Source: Torreya grandis (taxonomy: Eukaryota > Streptophyta > Pinopsida > Cupressales > Taxaceae). Taken from it: a stretch of DNA of 64,000 bases. Position 1 is the first letter of the stretch; every line of letters begins with the position of its first letter. The notes beneath the pieces were generated by a model that made no database searches, was not told where the DNA came from, and saw only the letters and a program-made list of their open reading frames with translations. The DNA is taken from the NCBI GenBank assembly GCA_037957365.1, contig JARHVA010000021.1, forward strand, positions 6,164,501-6,228,500, in the 5' to 3' direction. The position numbers were made by a program, and so were the translations under genes. Of the stretch, positions 1-13,330 are shown in pieces.

Positions 1-690
1 CATGAGGCACAAATGACATGACCCTGAAATAAAAGTAGATAATAGAAAAAAAAGTAATTGAAATACTTTAACTAAAAAAACAAAACTAAAAACCATACCT
101 CCACACTAGGTCCCTAGAAGCAAAGGAGGGATATCGACTTGTCCTCCTCTTGAGGGTCCATATAACTAAGGGCCCTGTTATCAACCCCTCACCCCATCCA
201 CACAATAAAAATAAATATTAAAATATTATATCAATTAACATATTTAAATTTAAAAAATAAAACTCAAAATTATGCTTTCATGTTGGGTCCCCAAAAATAG
301 AGAAAGAATGTTGACTCATCCCTACTTCATCTTCCATAGGTCTATATAACTAGTGCCCTATTATTAAAACCTAAAAAATGATATAATATTATAATTAGTT
401 GAAATAGTTTAATTTAAAAAATAAAACTAAAAATCACACCTATGTGTTGTGTCCCTAATAGTAAAGGAAGGACATTGACTCATCTCAGCCTCATCCACAC
501 ATGAATCCATATTACTAATAGAGTTATTATCAATAAAAACTAAAAATAAAAAATATTGGAATTAATTGAAATAATTCTATTTAAAAAATAATAATTATAC
601 CCTTGCATCGAGTCCCTAGTAGAAGAAGGAACTCTACTCATCCCATCACCCTCTTCCCTCTCATCCTTTTCCCCATCATTAAGACTTAAT
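1..690. repeat. Diverged tandem repeat, four units of about 160-177 bp
   Basis: Four related units follow one another. Each has an A-rich spacer, then a GTCCC core (at about 110, 287, 451 and 612), then a purine-rich AAAGGAAGG-like stretch, then TTGACTCATCC-like text and a pyrimidine-rich tail. Core-to-core distances are 177, 164 and 161 bp. The array may continue beyond the left window edge. No coding potential was seen. It could be a satellite or a subrepeat block inside a larger element. Confidence 0.7.
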
Positions 691-1454
691 AATTGTGTTA
701 ATAAGTAATAAATAATGGAATTTAGAATAAAAATGATAATAAAAGTAATAAAAAATAAAAACTTGATTTTTTTTGCATTTAAGGTGCTTGAGGGGTGTGG
801 TAATCCTTCTCAATATCACATTATGAAATAGCACGAACACTAGATTCACCACAACTCACATGTACAACACCATCCTAATTATATTTATATGAGATGGATT
901 ATTAGATGCACATGCCCAATATTTAAAACATTCATTCAAATTATGAAAAACAAACTAATTTGATTTGTTAAGTCTAATTATGTAGATAGACATTCACTTA
1001 CTACATTGAGCCCTCCATTATGTACCTGATCGAAGGTCCACATGTGAATTTAGATGATGAATGTATTGCATTTCCATGCTATTGATGCATCATAGGCTAG
1101 TTGGTCCTTGTTTAGGGCCTAAGTGTCACTACCAAGGACACATTGGCCTATCAACGAGCAAGTGGTATATATGGAATGGTGAGTGGTAAATAAATTGAAG
1201 TAATGGTGCAGGTACCTTTTTCCACATTGGAAAGTATATTCTATTGATATTTATCTATTATGCTCAATACCATTAACTTTTTGCTGTTTTGGATTTTAAT
1301 GCATATGTAAGGATGCAAAGGTCCATTTGATGTGTATTTAACCCAAATTAATTCTACCATTAATGACATCTTGAAAAATTATAATCTACTGAAGAGTAAG
1401 TTTGAGATTTAAAAATATTTATTTTTCTTATTCAATGGGACAATGAAGCCCTGA
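691..1454. other. AT-rich stretch without recognised feature
   Basis: No ORF, repeat or element terminus could be recognised on either strand. Confidence 0.5.
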
Positions 1455-1740
1455 CCTTTTGATAACACAACATGTATAGGCTAGAGATTGGGCATGTAGT
1501 CATTGCCAGGTGAGTTAAACCTGAATTAATGTCTCTGTGTGAATGGAGTGAGCATATCTTATTTATCTAATTTTTTTTGGTGACACTAATACCATTTTTA
1601 TAAATTAATATATTTGTATCATAAACTTATGTATAGGCTATAAGGTCAAGATTTTATTCTTGTCAAATCCTTATTTTGTGATTAGAGGGTGGTTAGATTA
1701 GCATTAGTTCAAAGTAAGATCTATCCTTTGAATAACACAA
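1455..1740 (+). repeat. Partial copy of the ~400-bp tandem family, cut by an insertion
   Basis: This stretch aligns by eye with the second halves of the units at 6,906-7,695. Shared landmarks in order are GATTGGGCATG, TGTCTCTGTGTGAATG, a (T)n-rich part, ATTTTGTGATTAG, AAGTAAGA and AATAACACAA. It stops exactly at the AATAACACAA that marks a unit boundary in the downstream copies, where the 1,741-6,905 segment begins. It is therefore the left part of the same array, split by an insertion. Confidence 0.7.
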
Positions 1741-3493
1741 ATGTAACAACCCCACTGGGTTTGACTTAGAAAATGTGATTTTTTAAAAACAATATAATGT
1801 TTTATTAGACTTCACCACAAGAATCTAATTTAGTGATCTAGATAAAACACTCTAAGTATGATAACTATAAAACAAACATGTGACATATATACATCACTGA
1901 TCAATATCAACATATGAAACACATCATAATCAAATATAGAAATTAATTGCAAATATCTATCCATGACTAGGACAATGATATAACCACTACTGTCAAAGTA
2001 AAGATAAGTAAATAAATATATCTCATCAAGGATAATGTCTCAATAATAATAAATATAATACAATATACAAGATAAAAAGTTCCACGAAGCATGAGTTCCC
2101 CAAACTCTAGTATCTATGGCAATCTCAAGTGTCATCTCCAAAGAAGTACTGTTTTGAGGAAGGCGAGCATCATTTGAGTGATTTTCAACACCAACTACAG
2201 ACCATCGATCCCCTACACAATATCCCATCATAAAATGACCCTCCCTTCATAGATGAGTAGATGGTGATGGTGTAAGAATCTAGAGAGACAAGATAATACC
2301 TGTGTACTATATGATTTTTAAGAACATGCAGTGTACTATAAAGAAATATGTTCTAATATGATGTCGCAAAAACATATAAATCATACACATAAAATGCCAA
2401 TGTTAACTAACATTACTTTGGCCAAAATTTTCAATAGTTATTGATCTCTAGGATTAGTCAATTTCATACACACCACTTGATCAAATTACCTTCATCTGGT
2501 ATTATGATGCTAGTAAGCTAGTGAAGTCTGTCTCACTACTTACTCATTACTATCAATGTGATATTTTGTTAAAAAAATGTAACCAAAATATTCATACATA
2601 TTACTTCCTACTAGTAGGCATAACACATGTTAAACATAAGAATAATCAGAATGCATATATTTAGCCTATCAAATGTATGCATGAATCTCCCTAATATTAT
2701 TTACCACATAGATAATAAGCAAACAAGTATAGTTTATACCAACTAGGTATAATCCATGTTCAGACTACATAATCTAATTTCTATAAGTAGATTAAATACA
2801 CAGTACATTTTATGTCAAGAAATAATATCACAATCCATCATTTTCATGTATACACTACTTAATTTCAACAGTCAGTCATAATAAAGAAAGTTATAATTTT
2901 CATGAAAACATAACCTTTCATTTAAGCAACATATTGCATCTTTAGGAGGCTATATTCATATATAATTAGTTTTCCATTCTTCAAGAATTTATAAAATAAT
3001 TTTACCAATCAAAATAACTATACCTTATAGTCACACATCACGATGCACTATTATATGTTATATATGTATTATCACCTATACATATTAATATACTCATGAT
3101 ATGTACTCTTTACAAACTTTAATTACTTCATGTATAATTCTAATCAAGGTCTTTATAATATTTCAACAATCATTACATCCACGAATCATCAAGATATAAA
3201 TTGAGTACTATAGTCAATAGACCTTTTTATATCAATATTCTTCTCTCATTATTTACTGTTGGCTCTCAAAATAGAACAATCAACCCCTAATTCAAATTCA
3301 CCATCTAAGACATTCACAAAGTTCTTTTATGTGTTTTTACTCAACAACAATCTATGTATTTCATATCTATATGTTGATATAGGTTCGACTCCATTGACTT
3401 ATTTTATATAAAACTATTATGCTTTAGATACATCACTTAATCTCTACTTAGAATTTGAAACATAGCCAAAACATATACTTAGCATCCTCACAA

Positions 3494-3495
<2 letters not shown>

Positions 3496-3541
<46 letters not shown>
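3496..3541. repeat. (CA)23 microsatellite
   Basis: Uninterrupted CA dinucleotides. The apparent Thr-His peptide reading across it is an artefact of the repeat. Confidence 0.98.
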
Positions 3542-3542
<1 letters not shown>

Positions 3543-5381
3543 TTCTTCAGAGTTTTGAATGTCAATATATATCAATAACGGATATAACATTAGTCAATCA
3601 AGAGTATAGTGATAATGTAACATTACAACATAAATGCTTATTATAATTACTGTTTATACAAATATTAGCAATATCCCTATTGATAAACTATATAATACTA
3701 TTCATTTCACTATAACCATGTACATCCATGTACATCCATTCTCAAACATGACATCATATGACTATATTTCATAAGCTATATAAAAGATATGGAATCACAT
3801 CTCAATATATTGATTGATTATATTCATAACTCATCAATTTGTCTAATACAGATTAGAATATATTTTTACTCATCAATCAGTTAATGTGGACATATTCAAA
3901 TAGAAATATATATAATATCAAGATCTACGACTATATATCACCAAGCTTTGATCTATGACCAAGCTTTGATCAAGATCTACAACTAAGCTTTGATCAAGAT
4001 CTATGGCTAAACTATATCATTATATGACTATGGCTCTCATGGTATATTATCACCATGGCTTAAGTATTGGTTCTACTATTCATATGTAAAGACAAACAAA
4101 TACATTAGAGTTGTACATGTAGCTATATACATATAAATGCTGCATATTCCATCATGTAACTTTAGAGTTGTACATTAGTAATAACAAATGTACATTGAGA
4201 ATATCATGTATATCATGTAAATTCTTATATCCAACATTATACCAAATGTCAAATTAGAAGCTATTATTTATACGTCTTACAATGATACATCTTATTAAGA
4301 GCTAAGACTATAAGTGACACCCAAAATCTAATAACACTATAACCACTTATTGCTGTTTTATTCATAATAACATAATCACTATATACCAATAATGATTTAT
4401 AACTCATAATTATAATCTAATTAATATAAATGTATGACATAAATGTATTATATTATCTGTATTATATTCTGTTTATAGCACAATTCTATATATCATTGTA
4501 TTCCAATTATGACATATATAATTCTCATCATTTATAATGAATACAATTTTTCATATTATCCATTATGATTTAATATTATAACCAGCTAAATTATTTAATA
4601 CATATACATATATGACATATTATTATGATTTAATGTTACATGGTTCATATTTCTTGGTATTCTTTGATTAATTCATATAGAAGTCCCAACTAAATGCTTT
4701 AATATTCTAAAAATATTATTCATTATGCTTTTATATACAACTCATAAGAATATAGTATTTTAGATATTCCTCTTAATACTAATTTTACACACAATGTGAG
4801 TTATGAGGAATTCATGCTCTCTTTTCCTTTCAGGGATATAATTCTAATTATTCAATATGTTATGTCTCTGTACATATATGGTATGACTTAGAGTACATAG
4901 TGAATAAATCATACATGAGTCATTATTCAATCCCACTAAAATCACTGTATAAAGAGTTAAATCAATGGAATCTTATATGATTATACCGCTATAATGTATT
5001 ATCCTTTCTTATCAATTCAACGATATAACATTGTAACCATATACATAATACTTATACCATCATGTATAATACATGAACTAATACATAACTTATATCATCA
5101 TTTATAATACTATCATATGTATTATATGATGTGACAAAAATTGATATTACCATGATATAACAAAAGAAGTCGATTTCTCTATGCATACCATCATAACAAT
5201 TCCAATACATTGCCAATTTATATGATGTAACAGAAATTACTATACATAATATATACTCTCTATAAATTGTTACACACAAATTATACATATATATATGAAT
5301 CGCTGAAACTATCTAAATCACTAAACATGGATATATGGGTTTATACATATATATAAGTCACTAACAAGATTAAACATGGAT

Positions 5382-5419
5382 TGCACGCACGCGCGTGCAC
5401 ACACACACACACACACACA
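5382..5419. repeat. Alternating pyrimidine-purine tract (CG/CA), Z-DNA candidate
   Basis: 38 nt of strict pyrimidine-purine alternation. It begins with TGCACGCACGCGCGTG and passes into (CA)n. It contains the 12-bp palindrome GCACGCGCGTGC (5,387-5,398), a rare GC-rich spot in this AT-rich segment. Confidence 0.85.
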
Positions 5420-5461
5420 AGCTGTTGCAACTATATAAAACACTCCATGAATATATCATTG

Positions 5462-5490
<29 letters not shown>
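5462..5490. repeat. (CA)14 microsatellite
   Basis: Uninterrupted CA dinucleotides about 45 bp downstream of the alternating tract. Confidence 0.95.
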
Positions 5491-5492
<2 letters not shown>

Positions 5493-6905
5493 TTTTGGAT
5501 TTATAACACTAAAGGGTGCTGCATACGAGTATATACTCTTAGTCAAACCTATCGTGGGATATTGACCAATCCTAGTAATTAGATTCTCATACCAATTCAA
5601 TTAGTTTAATATATATATAGTTTCCTACAATATATATATTTAGTTTCCTACATGTCCTCATATCATAATATCTACACAAATATTTATACAGTTGTCCTAT
5701 GCCTATGAATCATTGTATTTTATACATCACAGGAATTAGATTAGTAAGAATAGATAGTTAGTGTAAATTTTAAACACCGTATATAATTTAAGCAAATAAC
5801 TAACTAGTATAGAGCATTAGACACCAAAATTCACATGAATTTAATGACATCTCTTACTTTGTTATGGTACCCAATTGGGATAACACAATCGGGAATGAAT
5901 TATTTATCTGACTTGCTCTCTATTCCCTTCTTAGCACTCCCCTTTTTATTTTCTCTCCCTGTACATTGGGCCTTTTCTGTTGCAAAAATATATTCTAATT
6001 TTTCCCTCCTTCCTAAAGCTCTATCTCTTTTCTTATGACCCTTGCGCTTTCTTTTAAAAGCTGACTTCTTTCTTTTATTCAAATATTTTCTTTTGTTGTT
6101 CTTTTCTTTATTCCTTTTTTCTTGTTTTCTTTTTGATTTATTCTTTTTTCCAAATATATAGTTTCTAATTATCTAAGTATAAAATACAATTAATTCATTT
6201 ACTTTATTTTGAAGATTTTCATATTTTTATTTTTCTAATTACTTAATAATAATGTCTTAATATAGATGAATAATCATAATGACTTGACCAATATAGGGTC
6301 AATAATATTCTTTTAAATCGAAATGGTATTTATAACACATAGTAGCATTCTACATTTAATGTTCATAATGAAATCACACAAGATTAATTCTTTTAATCAT
6401 AAATATGAGCTAACACACAACTAATCATGCATAAACCATTATCTAAATGTAACATCATAAAAAATACACTAACGCTAAAAATTCAAACCATGTATCTAAT
6501 ATGTATTATTTAAGGTAGTGTATGTAGGGTTTTAATCATTTCTCTGTTATCCCTCAACATCTCCATCTACGTCACCCTCTCCGATGATGCTCTCCCTCTA
6601 TCATGCTCTGAGGGATGACTCTCTCCTATGTCTAACTCATGACAAGTCGGTAGTTAGTCCATAACATCATGACATGTATATTATAAAATATTGTTGAATA
6701 ACAAGTCAACATGATCATAATGTAAATAATATACACTACAACTAATTCTTAATACTAAAATCATGAAACCAAAATAATATTCAACTGTCCCATAACAAAA
6801 TATGACTTACAACTTAGTTAGTAATAATCAAATCAAATTATCAACTATAGAAAACCCATAAATAATCAAGTAAATTTGCTTAGAAAGGAATCAAGATGTA
6901 ACAAC

Positions 6906-7695
6906 AAATTATTGGTTGTGTCTCTTTTTTGTATAGTGCTATGTTGTTTGATGGCATGGAATCATTGGATTGTTGTAAATATGACTATGTGAATGGTATA
7001 TGGTTCTTATTAAGGTTTATTTAAAAATAGGTTTTGAGCTTGAAACATTATGTTGTTTTGATAGCTCAACACACATAAAACAAAGATTGGGCATGCAATT
7101 GTTATCAAGTAAACTATGTTCGAATCAATGTCTCTGTGTGAATGTAGTGAAAATATTTTATTTTTTTAATTTTGATGTTAACACTGATATCATTTTAAAA
7201 AAACATGTTTCATCTTCTCATAAAATTTTTTAGAAGTCTATAGTGTCATAATTTGTTCTTTCCAAAGCCCTATTTTGTCATTAAAAGGTAAGACATGTCC
7301 TCTAAATAACACAAAGATTTGGTTGTGGCTTCATTTTTTATAGTACTATATTATTTGACAAAATGAAATATTTAACTTCTTGTAAATAGAGCTCTATGAA
7401 TGATTTACAAATCTTCTTAGTGTTTATGTAAAAATAGGTTGTGGGTTTGAAACATTGTGTTATTTTTGTAACTTGATGCACATATACCAAATATTGGGCA
7501 GGCAACCATTGTCAAGTGATTTAAGCTCGAATCAATGTTTCTAAGTGATTGTAGAGAGAATATTTTGTTTTTCTCAGTTTTGTTTCTGACATTGATATCA
7601 TTTTATTTTTATCAATATTTTTTCTCATAAAATTTTGTATAAGTATTTAGGGTTGTGATTTCGTTCTTGCCAAAGCCATGTTTTGTCATTAGAAG
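6906..7695 (+). repeat. Tandem repeat, two units of ~400 bp
   Basis: Unit 1 begins near 6,912 (TTGGTTGTGTCTC) and unit 2 near 7,310 (TTGGTTGTGGCTTC). Shared landmarks recur in the same order: TATAGT-CTAT, TGTAAATA, AAAATAGGTT, TTGAAACATT-TGTT, ATTGGGCA, CGAATCAATGT, GATATCATTTTA, CTCATAAAATTTT and ATTTTGTCATTA. A third, partial copy lies at 1,455-1,740. The units are clearly diverged and the array is not coding. Confidence 0.8.
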
Positions 7696-7739
7696 GATGT
7701 TTTTAGGTAAAAAATAATGGAATGAAAAAATTAGTGATT

Positions 7740-7969
7740 TGGTGTAAAACAAAATTGTATATGCATTCATAAAATAAAGATTATAATATTTATATCCACA
7801 ATATGGCTATTCATTTCACCTTCTATGAAGACTATTCAACTTCACTCTATAGATTATTCATCTACCACTACAAGACAAAATTTCTCTACAAATTAAACCT
7901 AAGATTATATTATATTATGTAAAATAATATTACAACCCCTATTTAATATGTAAGGGTTATTATGAGACC
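7740..7969 (-). repeat. Possible 3' LTR of the adjacent Copia remnant
   Basis: Reading on the minus strand, a TGTTTGG start at 7,969 lies just past the end of the RNase H homology, and a TACACCA end lies at about 7,740, where the 400-bp repeat family has also stopped. No second copy was found in the window, so the LTR call rests on position and on TG...CA ends only. Confidence 0.3.
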
Positions 7970-7984
7970 AAACATGCCTCTGAT

Positions 7985-9430
7985 CTTTTTAAAATTTTAT
8001 TTTCCAAACACTTTGATCAAGATGTCTGCTTGTTGCCCTGCAATAAGACAATGTAGTAATTTTACAATGCCATCTTTCACATAATGCCAAATTAAATAAA
8101 ATTTGGTGCTTGGTTTTTGTGAAAGATTTAATTCTTCACCATTTGAATTACATTTATGTTTTCAACCATGAGTGGTGCTGAAAAAACTTGTTGTTATTGT
8201 AATTATGAAAGAACTCTTTTGAGCAAAAAAATTTCTCTAGTTGCTTATGAAGCTGCCATGTATTTTACTTATGTTGAAGAAATTACTAATATTGATTAGC
8301 TCTTTGAATTCCAACTGATGACTAATATTCTAAAATTCATTAAAAATTCTGATGTAGATTTCCCATCTTCAAAGCCACAAACATAGTTAGAATAGGAATA
8401 TCCAACTAGTTTGAAGCCTCTTGCCATGAAAATTTGAACCCAAAATTATGTGTTCCTTTTAGATATTGAGGGACTCTTTTTGGTTCTTCCCAATGATTTT
8501 ATCTAGGTTATTGCATTAATCTAGAAAGAACATCAATATCAAAAGAAATGTATGGTTTATTTTTGGTCACAAATAGTAGAATTCCAATGAGCTATCTATA
8601 TTTAGTGGCATCTACCAAATTTGTGGCATCTTCTGATATTTTAGATTTTGTTCCATGGGCATACTGGGAGGCTTACAATCCATTGTTCAAATCTGCTCAT
8701 AATTTCACTAATATATTTGTATTGAGTGATGAATATATAGTTTTATTGTTAAATTACTTCAGTACCCATAACGTAATAAAGATAATCTAGATTCATTATT
8801 TCAAAGCCTTTCATTAACTTTGCTTTACTTTTTGTAGTGTATTTCTCATTATTTCCTATGATAAGCAAATCATCCACATACACCACTAACAATACAATTG
8901 TTTTGATTTAAAAAGTTACATCTTGGAACTCAAAAACTTTGAAATTCATGTTTATGACGTGCTCAATGATTTTTTTGTAACATGCCCTTGGATCTGTTTT
9001 TAAACCATACAAAGATTTTTCTAGTTTGCACAGTTTATGCTCTCAGATGTCCACTTCAAAACCTTTTCACTGAGTCATGTACACTATTTATTTGAGATCA
9101 CCATTCATAAATATAGTTTTTTTATGTTTATTTGGTGATCTTTCCATCCATTTTGAGCTACCAAGCCAAAAAATTTGGAATGGTAGTCCATTTTTCTATT
9201 GTGCAAAGGTTTCATTATAGTCTATTCCTTATTTTTGAGAAAATCCCTTCACAACAATTCTTGCTTTATATTGTTCAAGTGAGACATATTATTTGTATTT
9301 GTTTTGAGATACCCACTTGTAATAAATGGCTTTACAACTAATTAGAAGATCAAACAAATCCCAAGTTCCATTTTTGACAAATATATCATACTCACTCTTC
9401 ATTGATTTTGACCAACATCAAGCTTTTCAA
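7985..9430 (-). pseudogene. Decayed Ty1/Copia pol (reverse transcriptase-RNase H)
   Basis: Reading the minus strand from about 9,430 downward gives the start of a Copia reverse transcriptase: a Trp-Lys-Ser-Met region, then NGTW, then a KAIYYKWV-like stretch at about 9,290-9,420. The catalytic YVDDLLI motif is intact near 8,860-8,900. The RNase H end, read as QQADILIKVFGK, lies near 8,000-8,040. Stop codons and frameshifts break the frame throughout, so no protein can be made. No integrase or gag was recognised upstream. Plus-strand ORFs here, such as 8,548-8,790 and 9,132-9,341, are antisense shadows. Confidence 0.85.
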
Positions 9431-10513
9431 TTTGTTTGAAAGAAGTAGGTTCAGAGTTTAAAAAAACATTGATATTGTCTGAATGTTCAAGTCATACATG
9501 GTAAAAGTATGTCAAGCTTGTTATTTTCAAGTATTGAAGACCCTATTTTAGTATCTACAGTAATATGTTAAATCATTTTATATGGTAGGATAGTCAAATA
9601 TTTCATGTAGTAGGTAGAGGTCTTGAGTTCCATTCTCACAATGAATTATTTTTGCACTTTTTGAGTTTAACTATATTTGAGGCCAAAGCTATGTAAGGGG
9701 GAGTGAATTTTGTGTACCTAAACACAATATATATTTGTGTGTGTGTGTACACATGCTTCACTATATTTATATTATATTATATTTTGGGTGCCTAGAGTTA
9801 GTGAAGAGTTAAGTCATGTGTTTGAATAGGGTTTCTAACAGTTGAATAAACATATATTTATAATATCAACTTACTGAAATATATAGTTACCATCATGTGA
9901 GATATCTTTATTTATAGTCAGATTTATAGGTAAAATCCATCCTTGGGGAATTAGGTGATCCCATATTTTTTCATTTATCAACATTTCACTCTATATTTTC
10001 TAGTTCTATTTTCTATTGTTATTTATAATTTAGAAAGAATGTGCATGTGTTATTGTGATTGTGATAGGGATATAATATTTACCTATACAAGGAGGATGTG
10101 CCATCAAACTTATAACACATTTTGGATAAGAAGTAACTTTTGAGCCTTGAAGAGTTTATGGCCCATTAGACTTTGGTAGAGGTTACAAAGAACATGTAGG
10201 TGGGATTAAGAGCATAATATGTTAACACTTGAATCTTAATTCCATGTTCCTATGGAAAAATAGGTGTGGGATTATGTCCATGCATAGCCATAAATTCAAC
10301 CCCTAATTCTAGGTGTACAACTACTATGAATATATGAATAATGTGTGGGAATGGAACATGGGCATACAATGAGAAACTCCTTGTTCCCTTCTTATGACCT
10401 TGTGCTTTTTAGGCTTATTTTTCAATTTCAAAAATAATATGATTGTGGGTAATTAACATTGATGATATATATTTTCTATATGTTTGATCTTTGTGTGTGA
10501 AATTGGGAAAAAT
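9431..10513. other. Intergenic AT-rich sequence, possible plus-strand element end
   Basis: Mostly featureless. At about 9,694-9,704 a purine-rich TAAGGGGGAG is followed by TG, which resembles a polypurine tract beside a 3' LTR of some plus-strand element. No partner LTR was found, so this is noted only. A short (GT)n lies near 9,737. Confidence 0.3.
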
Positions 10514-13318
10514 TGTTGGAACACAATTAGACACTAAGAGGGGGGGGGTGGTGAATCAATATAGTAATTAAAACTAGTATTTTAACACCTTTTGATGTAG
10601 ATTAAAACATATATGTAGATCAAATCAAATATGCATAGATCACACAAACTCAAATACACATGACACTATATTTATACATGGAAAACCCAAAGGGAAAAAC
10701 CATAATGAGAATAGTTGCTAGAAACTACTGTTCTAATCTAGCCTCATAGTTCAAAGCCTCATTGGCAAAACCTCACTTATTACACATTTAAGGGCATTGA
10801 CCCTAAGGAGAAACCAATACCCTAGTTGAAGAGAACCAACTCTAAGGAAGCACCAACTCCTTAACTAAGCACCAACTTAACGTAACCTCATTGGTTATAA
10901 TGTTTAAGGGAACCAACCCTAAGGAGACACCAATCCGCTAACTGAGCACTAACTCAGCTTGTCTGATGGAACCAACCAATCAGATCTATGGAGATACAAA
11001 TCCAAATTATAAAATAGATTCATAAATGAATCCACATCTGACTCTCTATTACAATTCTAATATGTAGCTACTCATTCTCTGCACACTATCTCTATGTGCC
11101 TTTATTCTTCTCTTCTCCTCTCTATTCCTCTGGTCTTGTGTCCGGATATTTCTCTATTCAACATACTTTATTGGCTTCACCAACCACTCTACTATTCTCT
11201 ACCCCCTCTGGTTCTGTGTCTATATATTTTTGTTTGACATAATTCCAACCACTCTAGCCTTATTTTATTTGTCCTAGATATCATATATATAAACAAATGA
11301 TGTAGGGTTCCATATCTTCTATGTGTTGACACTTGGACTATAACACATCATGTCAATTCTGGACTCTAGTTCCTTATGACTTGGACTATTATTTTCTCGT
11401 GTCTCAATTACATACATTACACTATAATTATACGTCTCTTTACTATCTATAACATTTTTTAGACTCAAGTTTTGATGCATGGGCTCTTTAATGTAGATTT
11501 GATTGGTTAGATCAATCAATCTCATTGTCTATGTCAAGATATAGAGATTATACACAAGTTCTTGCATGTTTCTCCACTTGACCATTGGAATTTAAACACT
11601 TTAAATATTGGCCTTTGATATCTTTCTTCATTCCATCTCCAAGCTCTCTCGCTCTATTGGATCTCTATACATTGCTGAAATTCAATGTTTCACTCTTTAA
11701 AATGTGTTCATCGATCTCTAGATCCTAGCTCTTGTGTGTTGTTAGATCTTTGAACTTGCATGAACTTTACCTTGACTTGGTTGTTAAAATTTGACACTTT
11801 GACCTCATCTTGTTGCTTTTTGTATCTTTGGATCACTTTCACTTCATCGATTTTCTCAGTATTTAACTTTCCATTGTGTTGATAAACATTGATCACTTTA
11901 TAGCATTTGAGTCCATTCACTCTGTTGGATTTCTTTAAATGATCACCTAATAATAATCATATCTTCTAATAAGCTTGCTCTTTATATCTATCCAACCCTC
12001 AAGGATATGACACTTGGCATACACACATGAATTTTATACATAGCTATCAGTTCCTGCTATTGAGACATTTGGCAACCTCACATTGCTTGTTGACCTTTTG
12101 AATTTAAACTATACCATAGATTAATTGTCTAGGATCCATGATTGTGACACTTGTCAATTGCACATTAATTTGAAGGTCCTTTTGATAATTTGACTTCATT
12201 ACACTCTATTGGATCTCTAATGTTCGATTAAGTGTGAACCATTGATCTTCCAACTAGATCAAACTTTACCTTGTGAAAATTTGTCTAAGTATGGGGACCA
12301 TCTCAATTATGCCTGGAAGGCTAACTTTTCACCTTCATATCTTCTACTCCGCTCAATCGCTTGGTCTAAAATTTGGACCATATAAACTAGACATGAAAGT
12401 GAACAAACCCATATGTTCAATTATTATTGAATCCTTCATGTATGTGAGATATAATTCCATTAATCTACTCACTTTGATTATTCTGCCACAGAGCTAGCTA
12501 GGCCTAGAACTTCCCTAGAAGGCCAACTTTGTTCTTGCATAAATCTTGTTGAACTTAGTTTCATGACCTACAAATTAGCACATATGATCCTCTTAGATAG
12601 GGGATTACATCCATATATCCATTTGTTCCTGAATCCTTCATATGTGCAAGAAGTGACATCATAAAAATGCTTTCTCAACTTTTTCTTGCAACCTAAAAAT
12701 TTGTCTAAGTGTTCTAAAACACTGTCAAAATGCCTTGGAGCCCTACTTTACTCAAGCATATCTTTTGTCATGATATGCCACATGACTTGAGATTTAGCCC
12801 ATAAAAACTAGGTACAAAAATGAACAGACCCATGTGATCATTTTATCCTATCACCTCCATGTGTGCAAACACTAACCTCATTAATATTATTACTTGGGTC
12901 TATTTAGCCCTTTTTGTAAATTTGGTTAAGTATAGAAACTTAGTGGATTTTGTCTAAGTAGCCAACTTTGCATGCCCATATCTTCAATTGTGCTTCATCA
13001 CATGTCTTAAAAACCAGCGTGTAACTACTAGGAACTAATGTGATCATAACCATGTGACTAGTTCCATCATACTCATTCACATGTGGCAATGGTGACATCA
13101 AAAAAATGCATTCTCATCTTTTATATCATAGACCTAAAATGTCTAGATGATCAATGTGAAGAATTGAATGAATTTTAATCATGCACATAAGCATTCCAAT
13201 CATTGTTGACCTCTGATAAGATCCTTTGCATATCCTCTAATCACCATATACAATCTTGAACATTAATGACATGCTCATAATGTCCCTTTTAACATCAATG
13301 ACAATCATATTTCCAACA
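10514..13318 (-). repeat. 3' LTR of the gag-only element (2,805 bp)
   Basis: Plus-strand boundaries are TGTTGG...CCAACA, perfect 6-bp inverted termini. It aligns along its whole length with 16,927-19,717. It contains degenerate subrepeats of about 210 bp. Many short ORFs fall inside it, but none is conserved in the partner LTR. Confidence 0.88.
12283..13150. repeat. ~210-bp subrepeats inside the LTR
   Basis: The landmark AATTTGTCTAAGTAT/GT recurs near 12,283, 12,698, 12,917 and (as AATGTCTAGATGA) 13,133. Each is followed by variants of 'gccaactttgcatgcc' and 'ctaggaactaatgtg'. Spacings are about 2x208, 219 and 216 bp. The partner LTR has matching copies near 18,692, 19,100, 19,320 and 19,540. 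Confidence 0.6.
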
Positions 13319-13319
13319 A

Positions 13320-13330
13320 TCTCCTCCTTT
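13320..13330 (-). promoter_or_regulatory. Polypurine tract of the gag-only element
   Basis: On the minus strand the purine run AAAGGAGGAGA lies one base from the 3' LTR start TGTTGG. This is the expected site for priming plus-strand DNA synthesis. Confidence 0.8.

Larger units (their letters stand above)
1741..6905. mobile_element. Large AT-rich non-coding insertion inside a tandem repeat
   Basis: The segment interrupts the ~400-bp tandem family precisely at a unit junction. It is bounded by the 10-bp direct repeat ATGTAACAAC (1,741-1,750 and 6,896-6,905). It holds no recognisable protein domain, only AT-rich text, three CA-type microsatellites and a pyrimidine-rich block at about 5,890-6,130. 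The left end, TGTAACAACCCC, resembles the start of some plant Gypsy LTRs, so a very long solo LTR is possible. The right end shows no matching inverted terminus, so the class is undecided. Confidence 0.5.

Noticed and set aside
3455..3646. ORF rich in Thr-His
   Set aside because: Produced by the (CA)n microsatellite.
8548..9341. Plus-strand ORFs of 80 and 69 codons
   Set aside because: Antisense to the Copia reverse transcriptase remnant.
12273..12497. ORF similar to another at 18,689-18,907
   Set aside because: The similarity exists because both lie in the paired LTRs; they lack domain features and differ in length and stops.
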